Source: Sphingomonas vulcanisoli (lineage in GTDB: Bacteria; Pseudomonadota; Alphaproteobacteria; Sphingomonadales; Sphingomonadaceae). Taken from it: DNA of 64,000 nucleotides. Below are positions 18,317 through 30,132 of the stretch, piece by piece (the stretch's first letter is position 1; each line of letters opens with the position of its first letter). The notes under the pieces were generated by a model that searched no databases, was not told where the DNA came from, and saw only the letters and a list, made by a program, of their open reading frames with translations. A program made the translations under genes and the position numbers. The stretch is from the NCBI RefSeq assembly GCF_011761305.1, contig NZ_JAAOZC010000001.1, positions 372,001-436,000 of the forward strand. Reading direction: 5' to 3'.

Positions 18317-20179
18317 ATGACATTGGAAATGGATCGGCGGGATGTGATCGCCACCGCACTCGTACTGGCGGCGGCAGGCGGCGGCGTCGCCCATGCGGCA
18401 ACGGGCGCGGGCGAATCAGCCGCCGCCTGGGATCTCACCGAAATCTATCCGACCGGCGCGGCCTGGGATGCGGACCGTCAGGCACTCGCCGCGCTGATCG
18501 AGAAAGCGGGCAGCTATAGGGGCAAGCTCGGCACCGATGCCGCGACGCTGCGCGCGGCGCTGCAGGCGCAATCCGATGCCGCGCTCAAAGTGTCACGGCT
18601 GTACACTTACGCCAGCCTCAAGGCCGATGAGGATGTGCGGATCGCGCCCAATCAGGAGCGCAAGCAGATCGCGATGGACCTGTACGGCAAGTTCGGCGAA
18701 GCGATCGCTTTCACCTCGCCCGAACTTTTGGCGGTCGGCAAGGCGAAGGTCGAAGGCTTTCTCGCCGCCGATCCCGGTCTCGCCAAGTTCCGCTTCCAGA
18801 TCGAGGATACGCTCCGTCAGGCGCCGCACACCTTGAGCGCCGAGGCCGAGCAGGTCATCGCCGCCACCGCGGTGCCGTTCAGCGCGCCCAGCGACGTGCA
18901 TCAGCAGCTCACCGCGTCCGATATCCCGAGGCCCACGGTCACGCTCTCGACCGGCAAGCAGGTCCGCCTCGATGATCAGGGCTATACGATGTACCGCGAT
19001 GCGCCAAACCGCGCCGATCGCAAGCTCGTCTTCGATAGCTTCTGGGCGAGCTACAAGACGTTCGAAAACTCGATGGGCGCCAATATGAGCGGCCAGGTGC
19101 GGACCGAAATCTTCACCGCCAAGGTCCGCAAATTCCCGACCGCGCTCGGCGCCGCGCTCTACGGGCCCAATATTCCCGAGGGTGTCTATCGCACGCTCGT
19201 CGCGCAGGCCAATGCCGGGCTGCCGCAGTTCCACCGCTACCTCGATCTGCGGCGGCGGATGCTCAAGCTGCCCGATCTCCATTATTACGATATCTATCCC
19301 TCACTGGTATCGCTCGATCGCACCTTCACGCTGGAGGAAATGCGCAGCCTGACGCTGGCGGCCACCAAGCCGCTGGGCGAGGATTATGGCGCCACCTTTG
19401 CCAAGGCGACCGCGGCGCGCTGGATGGATCCGCGCGCACGCACCGGCAAGGCGGCGGGCGCCTACATGAACCCCGGCGCCTATGAGGTACATCCCTATCT
19501 GCTGCTCAATCTCTCCGACAAATATGACGGTCTGACCACCTACGCGCACGAATGGGGCCATGCGATGCACTCGCTGCTCGCCAACAAGGCGCAGCCCTTC
19601 GAGACATCGAACTACCCGACCTTCATCGCCGAGATTGCCTCGACCTGCCACGAAATGCTGCTCGCCCGCTTCATGCTCGCCAATGCCAAGACCAAAGAGG
19701 AGAAGCTCTTCTACATCGGCCAGCAATTGGAGACGATCCGCGGCACCTTCTACCGCCAGACGATGTTCGCCGAATTCCAGGCGGCGATCCACGATCTCGC
19801 CGAGAAGGGGGAGGGCTCGTCCGGCGGGCGCTATACCGAAATCTACCTCGATCTGCTCAAGCGCTATCATGGGCCGAAGATGGAGCTGAACCCCGTCTAT
19901 GCCGCCGAATGGGAATATATCCCGCACTTCTACGGCGGCTTCTATGTCTTCCAATATGCCACCTCGATCACCGCGGCCAACTATTGGGCCGAGCAGGTGC
20001 TGACCGGGGGCGCGGCGGCGCGCGATCGTTATCTTGGCGTGCTGCGCGCGGGCGGATCGGACTATGGCTACGAAATCCTGCGCAAGGCCGGCCTCGATAT
20101 GGCGACGGCGGCGCCGTATCAGGCGATGGTGGGGACGTTCAGTAAGCTGCTCGATCAGGCGGAGGCACTGCTGGCCTAA
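18317..20179 (+). CDS. exported oligoendopeptidase F-like M3B metallopeptidase
   Basis: 620 residues. The zinc site is HEWGHAMH (HExxH) with a downstream glutamate region ETSNYPTFIAEIASTCHE, as in PepF/M3B. The enzyme hydrolyses short peptides. Unlike the usual cytosolic PepF, this copy begins MTLEMDRRDVIATALVLAAA with an Ala/Gly-rich run to AHA, which reads as a twin-arginine or Sec leader, so I infer periplasmic location. The mature N-terminus AAAWDLTEIYPTGAAW matches the conserved start of PepF. The start at 18317 has GGGGA about ten bases upstream; an ATG at 18329 is an alternative. It is divergent from the TonB receptor to its left, compatible with a peptide-scavenging role, but that link is speculative. 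Confidence 0.92.
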   Translation: MTLEMDRRDVIATALVLAAAGGGVAHAATGAGESAAAWDLTEIYPTGAAWDADRQALAALIEKAGSYRGKLGTDAATLRAALQAQSDAALKVSRLYTYASLKADEDVRIAPNQERKQIAMDLYGKFGEAIAFTSPELLAVGKAKVEGFLAADPGLAKFRFQIEDTLRQAPHTLSAEAEQVIAATAVPFSAPSDVHQQLTASDIPRPTVTLSTGKQVRLDDQGYTMYRDAPNRADRKLVFDSFWASYKTFENSMGANMSGQVRTEIFTAKVRKFPTALGAALYGPNIPEGVYRTLVAQANAGLPQFHRYLDLRRRMLKLPDLHYYDIYPSLVSLDRTFTLEEMRSLTLAATKPLGEDYGATFAKATAARWMDPRARTGKAAGAYMNPGAYEVHPYLLLNLSDKYDGLTTYAHEWGHAMHSLLANKAQPFETSNYPTFIAEIASTCHEMLLARFMLANAKTKEEKLFYIGQQLETIRGTFYRQTMFAEFQAAIHDLAEKGEGSSGGRYTEIYLDLLKRYHGPKMELNPVYAAEWEYIPHFYGGFYVFQYATSITAANYWAEQVLTGGAAARDRYLGVLRAGGSDYGYEILRKAGLDMATAAPYQAMVGTFSKLLDQAEALLA

Positions 20180-20185
20180 CCCAAA

Positions 20186-20312
20186 CCCTCTCCCCTTGTG
20201 GGAGAGGAGGGGCCCAAGCCGCAGGCTTGGGAGGAGAGGGGGAAGCGGTGTCCTCTCCAAGCTCGCTTCGCTCGCACCCCTCACCCTAACCCTCTCCCAC
20301 AAGGGGAGAGGG
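20186..20312. repeat. paired-hairpin intergenic repeat (C-rich family), copy 2
   Basis: Left hairpin CCCTCTCCCCTTGTGGGAGAGG starts at 20186 and right hairpin CCTCTCCCACAAGGGGAGAG starts at 20291, and the two arms are reverse complements of each other over about 20 bases. The middle carries direct CCAAGC / GCTTGG style symmetry (CCCAAGCCGCAGGCTTGGGA). It starts 7 bases after the M3 peptidase stop and may work as its terminator before lon. Confidence 0.8.
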
Positions 20313-20396
20313 AATCCTGTTGCGCATTGATCTCCGGTCGTATGCGCCCCATGTTCTCGTTGAAGCCGGGATCCTTGCGCCCGGCGCGGAGTATCG

Positions 20397-22802
<2,406 letters not shown>

Positions 22803-22814
22803 TCTGAAGGATAT

Positions 22815-22840
22815 CTCCCGGCTCGTAACGATGCCGGGAG
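22815..22840 (+). terminator. lon terminator hairpin (candidate)
   Basis: An 8-bp perfect stem CTCCCGGC / GCCGGGAG with a 10-base loop lies 12 bases after the lon stop and is followed by GGTCTTG, only a weak T-rich tail. Confidence 0.55.
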
Positions 22841-22913
22841 GGTCTTGCCCTCGCCGATCGCGTCAATTCGGGCGCGATAATTTCGATCTGTCGCCTAAAC
22901 GCCGTCTTTGCCT

Positions 22914-22942
22914 TTGACAGCCGCGTATTCCGCAGTTTTAAT
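22914..22942 (+). promoter_or_regulatory. housekeeping-sigma promoter of hupB
   Basis: TTGACA at 22914-22919, a 17-base spacer, and TTTAAT at 22937-22942 match the sigma-70 consensus in 11 of 12 positions. The predicted transcript would start near 22950, giving a short leader with GGAAGGGAGAG before the hupB ATG at 22973. Confidence 0.75.
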
Positions 22943-22972
22943 GGCTTATCCGCGAAGACGGAAGGGAGAGCG

Positions 22973-23245
22973 ATGAACAAACAAGAGCTGATCGTGGCCG
23001 TATCGGAGGCAACCGGGCAGGCCCGTGCCGATGTGGGCCGTATCGTTGAAACAATGCTTTCGATCGTAGGCAACACGCTGCAGCGCGGCGATGAGGTGCG
23101 ACTCGTCGGCTTCGGCAATTTTTCGGTGACCAAGCGCAAGGCCTCCACCGGCCGCAACCCGCGCACCGGCGAGCCGCTCAGCATCGCCAGCACGGCCCAG
23201 CCCAAGTTCCGCCCGGGCAAGGTGCTCAAGGAATTGGTGAACTGA
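22973..23245 (+). CDS. hupB: DNA-binding protein HU
   Basis: 90 residues, exactly the family size. HU is a small basic nucleoid protein that bends DNA as a dimer. The sequence begins MNKQELIVAVSEATGQARAD, carries VRLVGFGNFSVTKRKA and the DNA-arm signature GRNPRTGEPLSI, and ends FRPGKVLKELVN. It has its own strong promoter upstream and a perfect hairpin downstream, so it is transcribed independently of lon. Confidence 0.97.
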   Translation: MNKQELIVAVSEATGQARADVGRIVETMLSIVGNTLQRGDEVRLVGFGNFSVTKRKASTGRNPRTGEPLSIASTAQPKFRPGKVLKELVN

Positions 23246-23250
23246 CCTAC

Positions 23251-23280
23251 ATCCTCCCCATCTGCGATGGGGAGGATTTA
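23251..23280 (+). terminator. hupB terminator hairpin
   Basis: A perfect 12-bp stem (ATCCTCCCCATC / GATGGGGAGGAT) with a TGC loop starts 5 bases after the hupB stop and runs into TTTA. It shares the C-rich arm style of the window's hairpin repeats, but its position and symmetry support termination. Confidence 0.7.
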
Positions 23281-23345
23281 CAACCCGCTTGCCAGTCCAA
23301 GGCCGGCCCGCTATCCGCCCCGTCCGGCGTGGCCTCCCTGCTTAG

Positions 23346-23420
23346 GGGCGCATAGCTCAGCGGTAGAGCACACCCTTCACACGGGTGGGGTCGCAGGTTC
23401 AATCCCTGCTGCGCCCACCA
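23346..23420 (+). tRNA. tRNA-Val (anticodon CAC)
   Basis: 75 bases folding as a cloverleaf: acceptor GGGCGCA pairs with TGCGCCC, D-arm GCTC/GAGC, anticodon stem CACCC/GGGTG enclosing the 7-base loop TTCACAC with CAC at positions 34-36, and T-arm GCAGG/CCTGC with TTCAATC. The 3' CCA is encoded. Confidence 0.96.
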
Positions 23421-23448
23421 CGCCCGCCCGTTCCATTTCCCAACCTTC

Positions 23449-23475
23449 GTGCTCCGGCGCCTGCCGGAGCGCTGG
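23449..23475 (+). repeat. CCGGAGC-type short palindromic repeat, single unit
   Basis: The unit begins GTGCTCCGGCG, has a 4-base centre and ends CCGGAGCGCTGG. It is the same unit that flanks the GIY-YIG pseudogene (34354, 34677, 34727) and occurs as a degenerate pair at 45399-45475. Here it stands alone between tRNA-Val and zapE. Confidence 0.75.
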
Positions 23476-23585
23476 ATCATCATGCGCCGCGCTTGCCGCC
23501 ACCGCTCCGGCCCGCGCCGAAGCACCGAGGTGCCTAGCGCCTTGATGAAGTCGGCTTTAGGGAAACGGCGAATGAAGGGGCGCGC

Positions 23586-24695
23586 GTGACCGGTAAGCTG
23601 ATTGATCGCTATGAGGCCCTGATCGCGGGTGGCGAGCTTCGCCCCGATCCCTGCCAGCGCGAGGTCGCCGAACGGCTCGATCGTCTCGCCGCAGAACTCG
23701 AAGCCGCCAAGCCCAAAGGCCTGCTCGCGCGCTTCCGCAAGACGGCGCGGCCGCGCGGGCTGTACATCTGGGGCGGGGTCGGGCGCGGCAAGTCGATGCT
23801 GATGGATTTGTTCGTCGCCAGCGTGGACATACCGGCTAAGCGGCGCGTACACTTCCATGCCTTCATGCTGGAGGTCCACGATCGCCTCCGTATCGAGCGG
23901 CTGCGCGAGGTGGGCGATCCCATCCAGCCCGTCGCCGAGGCGCTGGCCGCAGAGGCGCCGTTGCTCGCCTTCGATGAGATGGTGGTCAACAATATGGCCG
24001 ATGCGGCGATCATGAGCCGCCTGTTCACCGCGATGATGGATGCGGGCACGGTGATCGTCGCCACGTCCAATCGCGCGCCGGGCGATCTCTACAAGAACGG
24101 CCTCAACCGCCAGCTCTTCCTGCCCTTCATCGCCCTGCTGGAGCAGAAGCTCGACGTGCTGACGCTGGATGGACCAACCGATTACCGGCTGCAGCGCCTT
24201 GCGGGTTTCCCGACCTGGTACACGCCGCTTGGGCCGGCCGCGACGCAGGCGGTGAGCCGCGCCTTCTTCCGCCTGACCGATTATCCGCCCGAGGATGCGG
24301 TGCATGTTCCCTCCTGCGATATCGCCGTCGGCCATGGTGGGCGGACGCTGCATGTGCCCAAGGCGCTGAAGGGCGTCGGCGTCTTCTCGTTCAAGCGGCT
24401 CTGTGCCGAGGCGCGCGGCGCCTCCGATTATCTGGCGATCGCGCATGAGTTTCATACCGTCATCCTTGTCGGCATTCCCGTGCTGGGGTCCGACAAGCGC
24501 AACGAAGCGGCGCGCTTCGTGACGCTGATTGATCAGCTCTACGAGCATGGCGTGAAACTGCTCGCCACCGCCGCCGCTGAGCCCGAGCAACTCTATCCCA
24601 AAGGCGATGGCGCTTTCGAATTCGAGCGCACCATTTCGCGGCTGCGCGAGATGCAATCGGCGGATTATCTCGGGCGCGGCCACGGTGTGGTTTGA
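23586..24695 (+). CDS. zapE: cell-division-associated AFG1-like ATPase ZapE
   Basis: 369 residues from a GTG at 23586. A P-loop NTPase with Walker A LYIWGGVGRGKSMLMDLF, the nearby VHFHAFMLEVHDRL, Walker B PLLAFDEMVV and sensor IVATSNRAPGDLYKNGLNRQ is the AFG1/ZapE signature. ZapE interacts with FtsZ in enterobacteria; the mitochondrial relative Afg1 helps handle respiratory-chain subunits. In many alphaproteobacteria this gene sits just upstream of mdh and the suc genes, as here, apart from two glycosyltransferase genes in between. Confidence 0.94.
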   Translation: MTGKLIDRYEALIAGGELRPDPCQREVAERLDRLAAELEAAKPKGLLARFRKTARPRGLYIWGGVGRGKSMLMDLFVASVDIPAKRRVHFHAFMLEVHDRLRIERLREVGDPIQPVAEALAAEAPLLAFDEMVVNNMADAAIMSRLFTAMMDAGTVIVATSNRAPGDLYKNGLNRQLFLPFIALLEQKLDVLTLDGPTDYRLQRLAGFPTWYTPLGPAATQAVSRAFFRLTDYPPEDAVHVPSCDIAVGHGGRTLHVPKALKGVGVFSFKRLCAEARGASDYLAIAHEFHTVILVGIPVLGSDKRNEAARFVTLIDQLYEHGVKLLATAAAEPEQLYPKGDGAFEFERTISRLREMQSADYLGRGHGVV

Positions 24696-24745
24696 TCTGA
24701 AAGGCCGCCTCGTTATGGTGCCCAAGGGGTGGCAAGGGATTTGGT

Positions 24746-26341
24746 TTGTCCGATCGTAGCGTGAGCGGGGCAGGCAGGGGCGTGGGGCTGGCGATCGCGG
24801 CCGTGGCCGCTTTGCTGTTTTTGGTGCTGGCCCGGCATTTCGCCGGTCTGCAGAATGTCTGGATCGACGAGAGCACCCAGCTTTCGGGCAGCGCCTTGCC
24901 GTTCGCGCGGATGTTCGCCTGGCTCGCCGGCCATTACGAGCCGCTCGGCGTGCCCGGCGATCGCATGCCTCCGGTCAGCTATGCGCTGGATGCGCTGTGC
25001 GGGCGGACCGTGTGCGGCGGGGTGATCGCCTATCGCTGGCTGCATATGATCGTCACCGCTGCCGGAATCGCCGGACTGGTGCTGCTGGTGGCGCGCCGTT
25101 ACGGCTGGGCGGGGGCCGTCGTGAGCGGCGCCTTTCTGGCGCTGACACCCCAGATGCTCGCCACCGGTATCGAGATCCGCGCCTATCCGATCTTCTTCGC
25201 GGTGACGGTGCTGCAGCTGTGGCTGCTGTTCGGCCTGATCGAGGCGGAGGCGCTGTCGTGGCGCCGCCTGCTGCCGTTCGCGCTGGCGGGCGTGCTGGCG
25301 CTCTATACCCACTTTTTCGGTATCGTATCCAGCTCGGCGCTGTTCACCGGGCTGATCGCGGCGCGCGCGCGGAGTTGGGAAACGCTGATCCGGATCGGCA
25401 TCGCCTGGGCGCTGGTGCTGGCCAGCGCGGCGGGGATCGCGCCCTTCGTGATGGGGGCGAGCGCGATCAGCCAGGGGGTCGAGAATGCCGGGCCGCCCGG
25501 GCTGCACGATCTGCTGCTCTTCGCGGCGCGCGTCGTCGGGCACAGTTCGATGATGCTGCACCCGCTGCTGATGGTGGGGTTCGCGCTGGCGCTGGCCGCG
25601 CTGCTGCTGATCGCGCTGATCCGTCTTGCGCCGCCAGTGCTGCGGGCGCTGCGTGCCGTCGCCGATCCCGCCGTCGCCGTGTTCGTGGCTTTGGCCGCGG
25701 GGCTGACGGTGACGGTGCTGGCGGCGTTCGTGATCCATGGCTTCAATCCGCTGAAGACCAGCTACAGCATCTGGATGCTGCCGCTCATCGCGCTGCTGAT
25801 CGGCGCGGCCTGCGCGGGACGCTGGCGGGTGCCGGCGATGGCCGCAGGGGCGCTGCTGATCGCCGCGCTGGTGCCGATGACCGCGCAGTTCGAGGCGCAC
25901 GGCGACTGGTTCGTCCATGGCCCCGAGCGCGCGATCGGTGAACAGATCGATGCGCCAGGCAGGACCGCAATCGTCTATATCGATGACAATTGGCCCTACG
26001 GCTTCTTCCCCTTAGTCTATCGCTATCATGGGCAGCTCGCGCAATATTCGCTGTGGCCCGATGGCAAGCTGCGGCGGATCGGCATGGGCGGCGATCCGCA
26101 TACGCCGCCGCTCTCGCCGGCCGAACTGCGCCGCTACGATCGGCTGCTGCTCGTGGGCATCGAACTCACGACCTATCATGAGCTTCGCGCGGTCGACGAG
26201 GGCGCCGTCGACTCCACGCCACCGCCAAGCGGTGACCTGCTCGGCCCGGCGGCGGGTGGTTGGAATTCGCTTAACACCGTCATAAGATCCGGCGTCTATT
26301 GGCTGCGGATGACCCGTTTGCAGAGGACCGACGCCCCTTGA
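24746..26341 (+). CDS. polytopic GT-C-type glycosyltransferase (ArnT/PMT-like)
   Basis: 531 residues with about ten transmembrane segments. The first periplasmic loop after helix 1 contains VWIDESTQLSGS, the acidic D-E pair of GT-C enzymes, and the C-terminal 150 residues form a soluble domain (TAIVYIDDNWPYGFF onward). Such proteins take sugar from a polyprenyl phosphate donor and place it on lipid or protein on the periplasmic side. The best start is a TTG at 24746 preceded by AAGGGAT. It is followed, with a TTGA overlap, by a polyprenyl-phosphate sugar transferase of the DPM1/GtrA type that would make exactly such a donor, so the pair is a plausible donor-plus-transferase unit. Acceptor unknown. 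Confidence 0.72.
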   Translation: MSDRSVSGAGRGVGLAIAAVAALLFLVLARHFAGLQNVWIDESTQLSGSALPFARMFAWLAGHYEPLGVPGDRMPPVSYALDALCGRTVCGGVIAYRWLHMIVTAAGIAGLVLLVARRYGWAGAVVSGAFLALTPQMLATGIEIRAYPIFFAVTVLQLWLLFGLIEAEALSWRRLLPFALAGVLALYTHFFGIVSSSALFTGLIAARARSWETLIRIGIAWALVLASAAGIAPFVMGASAISQGVENAGPPGLHDLLLFAARVVGHSSMMLHPLLMVGFALALAALLLIALIRLAPPVLRALRAVADPAVAVFVALAAGLTVTVLAAFVIHGFNPLKTSYSIWMLPLIALLIGAACAGRWRVPAMAAGALLIAALVPMTAQFEAHGDWFVHGPERAIGEQIDAPGRTAIVYIDDNWPYGFFPLVYRYHGQLAQYSLWPDGKLRRIGMGGDPHTPPLSPAELRRYDRLLLVGIELTTYHELRAVDEGAVDSTPPPSGDLLGPAAGGWNSLNTVIRSGVYWLRMTRLQRTDAP

Positions 26342-27465
26342 ACGCTCCCCTCCGATCGCACGGCGACGTCGGCGAAGGCCTGCCCGCCGAACTCGCGATC
26401 GTCGTTCCCGCCTATAACGAGAAATCGAACGTGCCGCTGCTGGTCGAGGCGGTGGCGGCGGCGCTGCCCGATGTGCGCTGGGAGATCGTGTTCGTCGACG
26501 ATGATTCGCCCGATGGCACTGCGACGGAGGTGCGTCGGCTCGCGCTCGCCGATCCGCGCGTGCGGGTGATCCACCGCTATGGACGGCGCGGCCTGTCCTC
26601 GGCCTGCGTCGAGGGCATCATGGCCACTGCGGCGCCGGTCGTCGCGGTGATGGACGCCGATCTCCAGCATGACGAGCGCATCCTGGGCGCGATGTTCGCG
26701 CGGCTGGGGCAGGGCGATGTCGATCTGGTCGTCGGCAGCCGCTATGTCGAGGGCGGCGGCATGGGCGAATGGAGCAAGCGCCGCGTCGCGATGAGCCGGT
26801 TTGCCACCGCGCTTTCGCAGCGGCTGACACGCACTCCGATCGGCGATCCTATGAGCGGTTTCTTCATGCTCCGCCGCGATATCTTCCTGTCGGCGCTGCC
26901 TAATCTATCTTCGGTGGGGTTCAAGATCCTCCTCGATATCGCCGCCTCCACGCCGGAGCCGCTGCGCGTGGCGGAGGTGCCCTACACCTTCCGCACTCGC
27001 CAGCACGGCGAGAGTAAGATGGATGCGCTGGTGCTGTGGGAATATCTCCAGCTGCTGCTCGATAAGATGTTCGGCCACATCATCCCGCCGCGCTTCATCG
27101 GTTTCGTGATGGTCGGCACGACGGGCGTTATCGTCCACTTCGCGACGTTGTTGCTGCTACGCGAGTTGACCGGCGACAATTTCCGCACAGCGCAGACGAT
27201 CGCAACCTTGGTCGCGACCTCGAGCAACTTCTTCCTCAACAACATACTGACCTATCGCGATCAGCGATTGAAGGGGATACAGCTCGCGATTGGCTGGCTG
27301 ACGTTCAACATCGTGTGCAGTGTCGGCGCCCTGACCAACGTAAACATCGCAACCTACCTGTTTGCCAACCATCATACGCTGTGGGTCTCGGCACTGGCCG
27401 GGATCGCGGTGACGACGGTATGGAATTACGCGATGTCCTCGATCTTCACCTGGCGGAAGAAGTAG
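26338..27465 (+). CDS. polyprenyl-phosphate glycosyltransferase (GT2) fused to a GtrA membrane domain
   Basis: 375 residues. The N-terminal GT2 domain (residues about 18-240) resembles dolichol-phosphate mannosyltransferase: LAIVVPAYNEKSNVPLLVEA, FVDDDSPDGT, VVAVMDADLQHDERIL, and GDPMSGFFMLRR. From about 250 to the end, four hydrophobic helices (RFIGFVMVGTTGVIVHFATL, SNFFLNNILTYRDQR, and so on) are a GtrA-like domain that helps move lipid-linked sugar. I prefer the TTG at 26338, which overlaps the upstream stop as TTGA and has AGAGGA upstream; a TTG at 26299 would add 13 residues. Coupling to the GT-C gene suggests one envelope-modifying pathway. Confidence 0.88.
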   Translation: MNAPLRSHGDVGEGLPAELAIVVPAYNEKSNVPLLVEAVAAALPDVRWEIVFVDDDSPDGTATEVRRLALADPRVRVIHRYGRRGLSSACVEGIMATAAPVVAVMDADLQHDERILGAMFARLGQGDVDLVVGSRYVEGGGMGEWSKRRVAMSRFATALSQRLTRTPIGDPMSGFFMLRRDIFLSALPNLSSVGFKILLDIAASTPEPLRVAEVPYTFRTRQHGESKMDALVLWEYLQLLLDKMFGHIIPPRFIGFVMVGTTGVIVHFATLLLLRELTGDNFRTAQTIATLVATSSNFFLNNILTYRDQRLKGIQLAIGWLTFNIVCSVGALTNVNIATYLFANHHTLWVSALAGIAVTTVWNYAMSSIFTWRKK

Positions 27466-27623
27466 CCGCGCGGCAGTGCGGCATGTTTACTGCCGAGTAG
27501 CTTTTTCGGCCAAAGGCGGTTGCCCCTTCGCACTTGCGGCGTTAAGCGGGCGCCGCTGATCCGTGGCCGCGCCTATGTGGCCGCATCCTGACAGTTTTCC
27601 CGGCACGATCCGGGGAAGGGTAA

Positions 27624-28603
<980 letters not shown>

Positions 28604-28604
<1 letters not shown>

Positions 28605-29092
28605 TGAGCGGGTCAGCCTTGCTTGCTTTCATGGCGTTGGCTGCTGGACAACCTATGTCCGGGAGTGAGGTCGGTGACATTCCGGCGAGCGAGACGGCCA
28701 TTGTCGCGGGTAGCAAAGCCTGCATTGGCGCTACCGTCGATCCAGATGGAGAAGACGGGCGACTGGCCGGCTGGCAAGCCGTGCCGGTGCCGCCCGACGC
28801 TCATCCTTTTGGCACCGTCCTGACTCGTGACAATGTACTGCTTTCGGTCAAGAAGGGCGTCGACGGCGGCTGTTTTGTGATGGCAAAGGTCGATGCCGCT
28901 TTCGACAAGACCAGATTTCTGTCCCACCTCGGTCAAATCGCTGGGGTGCCGGTGGATGGTCGTCAGCCCGTCAATCTCTCTAACGGCGAACTGATGACGG
29001 TGCAGGCCGACCCCGCGCAGGCAGGCGGCTACGTAATGGTCATCATGTTCAATCAGCATAGCAAGCTTTTCATGCATTCTCAGGGGAACTGA
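28604..29092 (+). CDS. hypothetical protein interposed between mdh and sucD
   Basis: 162 residues. The ATG at 28604 shares its A with the last base of the mdh stop (TGATG overlap), so translation is coupled. The first 18 residues (MSGSALLAFMALAAGQPM) look like a short signal peptide; the rest is soluble and moderately acidic, with two cysteines (SKACIGATVD and GGCFVMAKVD) that could pair outside the cytoplasm. No family recognised. It occupies the slot where sucC usually sits in alphaproteobacterial operons, but it shares nothing with SucC. Probably a lineage-specific exported protein riding in the TCA operon. Confidence 0.68.
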
Positions 29093-29095
29093 CGC

Positions 29096-29986
29096 GTGAG
29101 CATCCTCGTCGACAAGAACACCAAGGTCATCACGCAAGGGATGACCGGCAAGACCGGCAGCTTCCACACCCGGGCGGCGCTGGATTATGGCACGCAGATG
29201 GTCGGCGGGGTAACGCCGGGCAAGGGCGGCACCATGCATGAGGAGCTCGGGCTGCCGAACTTCGATACGGTGGCCGAGGCCGTTGCCGCGACCGGCGCAA
29301 CCGCGTCGGTCGTGTACGTGCCGCCGCCCTTCGCCGCGGACTCGATCCTCGAAGCGATCGATGCGCAGGTGCCGCTGATCGTCTGCATCACCGAAGGCAT
29401 TCCCGTGCTCGATATGGTCCGCGTCAAGCGCGCGCTTTCGGGCTCGAACAGCCGTCTGATCGGCCCGAACTGTCCGGGTGTGCTGACGCCGGGCCAGTGC
29501 AAGATCGGCATCATGCCGGGCAGCATCTTCTCGAAGGGCTCGGTCGGCGTCGTGTCGCGGTCGGGTACGCTCACCTATGAGGCGGTGTTCCAGACGACCA
29601 ACGCGGGCCTGGGCCAGACCACCGCGGTGGGCATCGGCGGCGATCCGGTCAACGGCACCAACTTCATCGATGTGCTGGAGCTGTTCCTGGCCGATGACGA
29701 GACCAAATCGATCATCATGATCGGCGAGATCGGCGGCGATGCCGAGGAGCAGGCCGCGCAATTCCTGATCGATGAGGCCAAAAAAGGCCGCAAGAAGCCG
29801 ATGGCGGGCTTCATCGCAGGCCGCACCGCGCCTCCGGGCCGTCGCATGGGCCATGCCGGTGCGATCGTTTCGGGTGGCAAGGGCGATGCCGAAAGCAAGA
29901 TCGCGGCGATGGAGGCGGCGGGCATCCGCGTCTCCCCCAGCCCCTCCTTGCTCGGTGAGACCCTGGTCGAGGTGCTGAAAGGCTGA
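29096..29986 (+). CDS. sucD: succinate--CoA ligase, alpha subunit
   Basis: 296 residues from a GTG at 29096, three bases after the preceding stop. SucD binds CoA and carries the phosphohistidine: the CoA-binding start is [20 protein letters not shown], the ligase signature is [19 protein letters not shown], and the active-site histidine is in [16 protein letters not shown]. It needs the beta subunit SucC to convert succinyl-CoA to succinate with substrate-level phosphorylation. sucC is not next to it and is not anywhere in this window. Confidence 0.97.
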   Translation: MSILVDKNTKVITQGMTGKTGSFHTRAALDYGTQMVGGVTPGKGGTMHEELGLPNFDTVAEAVAATGATASVVYVPPPFAADSILEAIDAQVPLIVCITEGIPVLDMVRVKRALSGSNSRLIGPNCPGVLTPGQCKIGIMPGSIFSKGSVGVVSRSGTLTYEAVFQTTNAGLGQTTAVGIGGDPVNGTNFIDVLELFLADDETKSIIMIGEIGGDAEEQAAQFLIDEAKKGRKKPMAGFIAGRTAPPGRRMGHAGAIVSGGKGDAESKIAAMEAAGIRVSPSPSLLGETLVEVLKG

Positions 29987-30132
29987 TTCCAAGACAGTTA
30001 CCCCCCGCAAATCCGCGCATTTTATCAGCGCGGTAGAGGGTTGATTAACCATATGGTCGGGCGCACCTGTTAAGCGCGCCGGACAGAACCGGGCGGAAGC
30101 GCGCTCCGGGCGCATGAAGTTAGGATTGTGCG

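Noticed and set aside
18150-18401. Upstream extension of the TonB receptor reading frame by 84 residues
   Set aside because: The proper signal peptide starts at the ATG at 18149; the extension has Arg/Pro/His-rich junk and would overlap the promoter region of the divergent peptidase.
23267-23545. 92-residue frame over the region after hupB
   Set aside because: It runs through the tRNA-Val gene and a palindromic repeat, both firm non-coding features.
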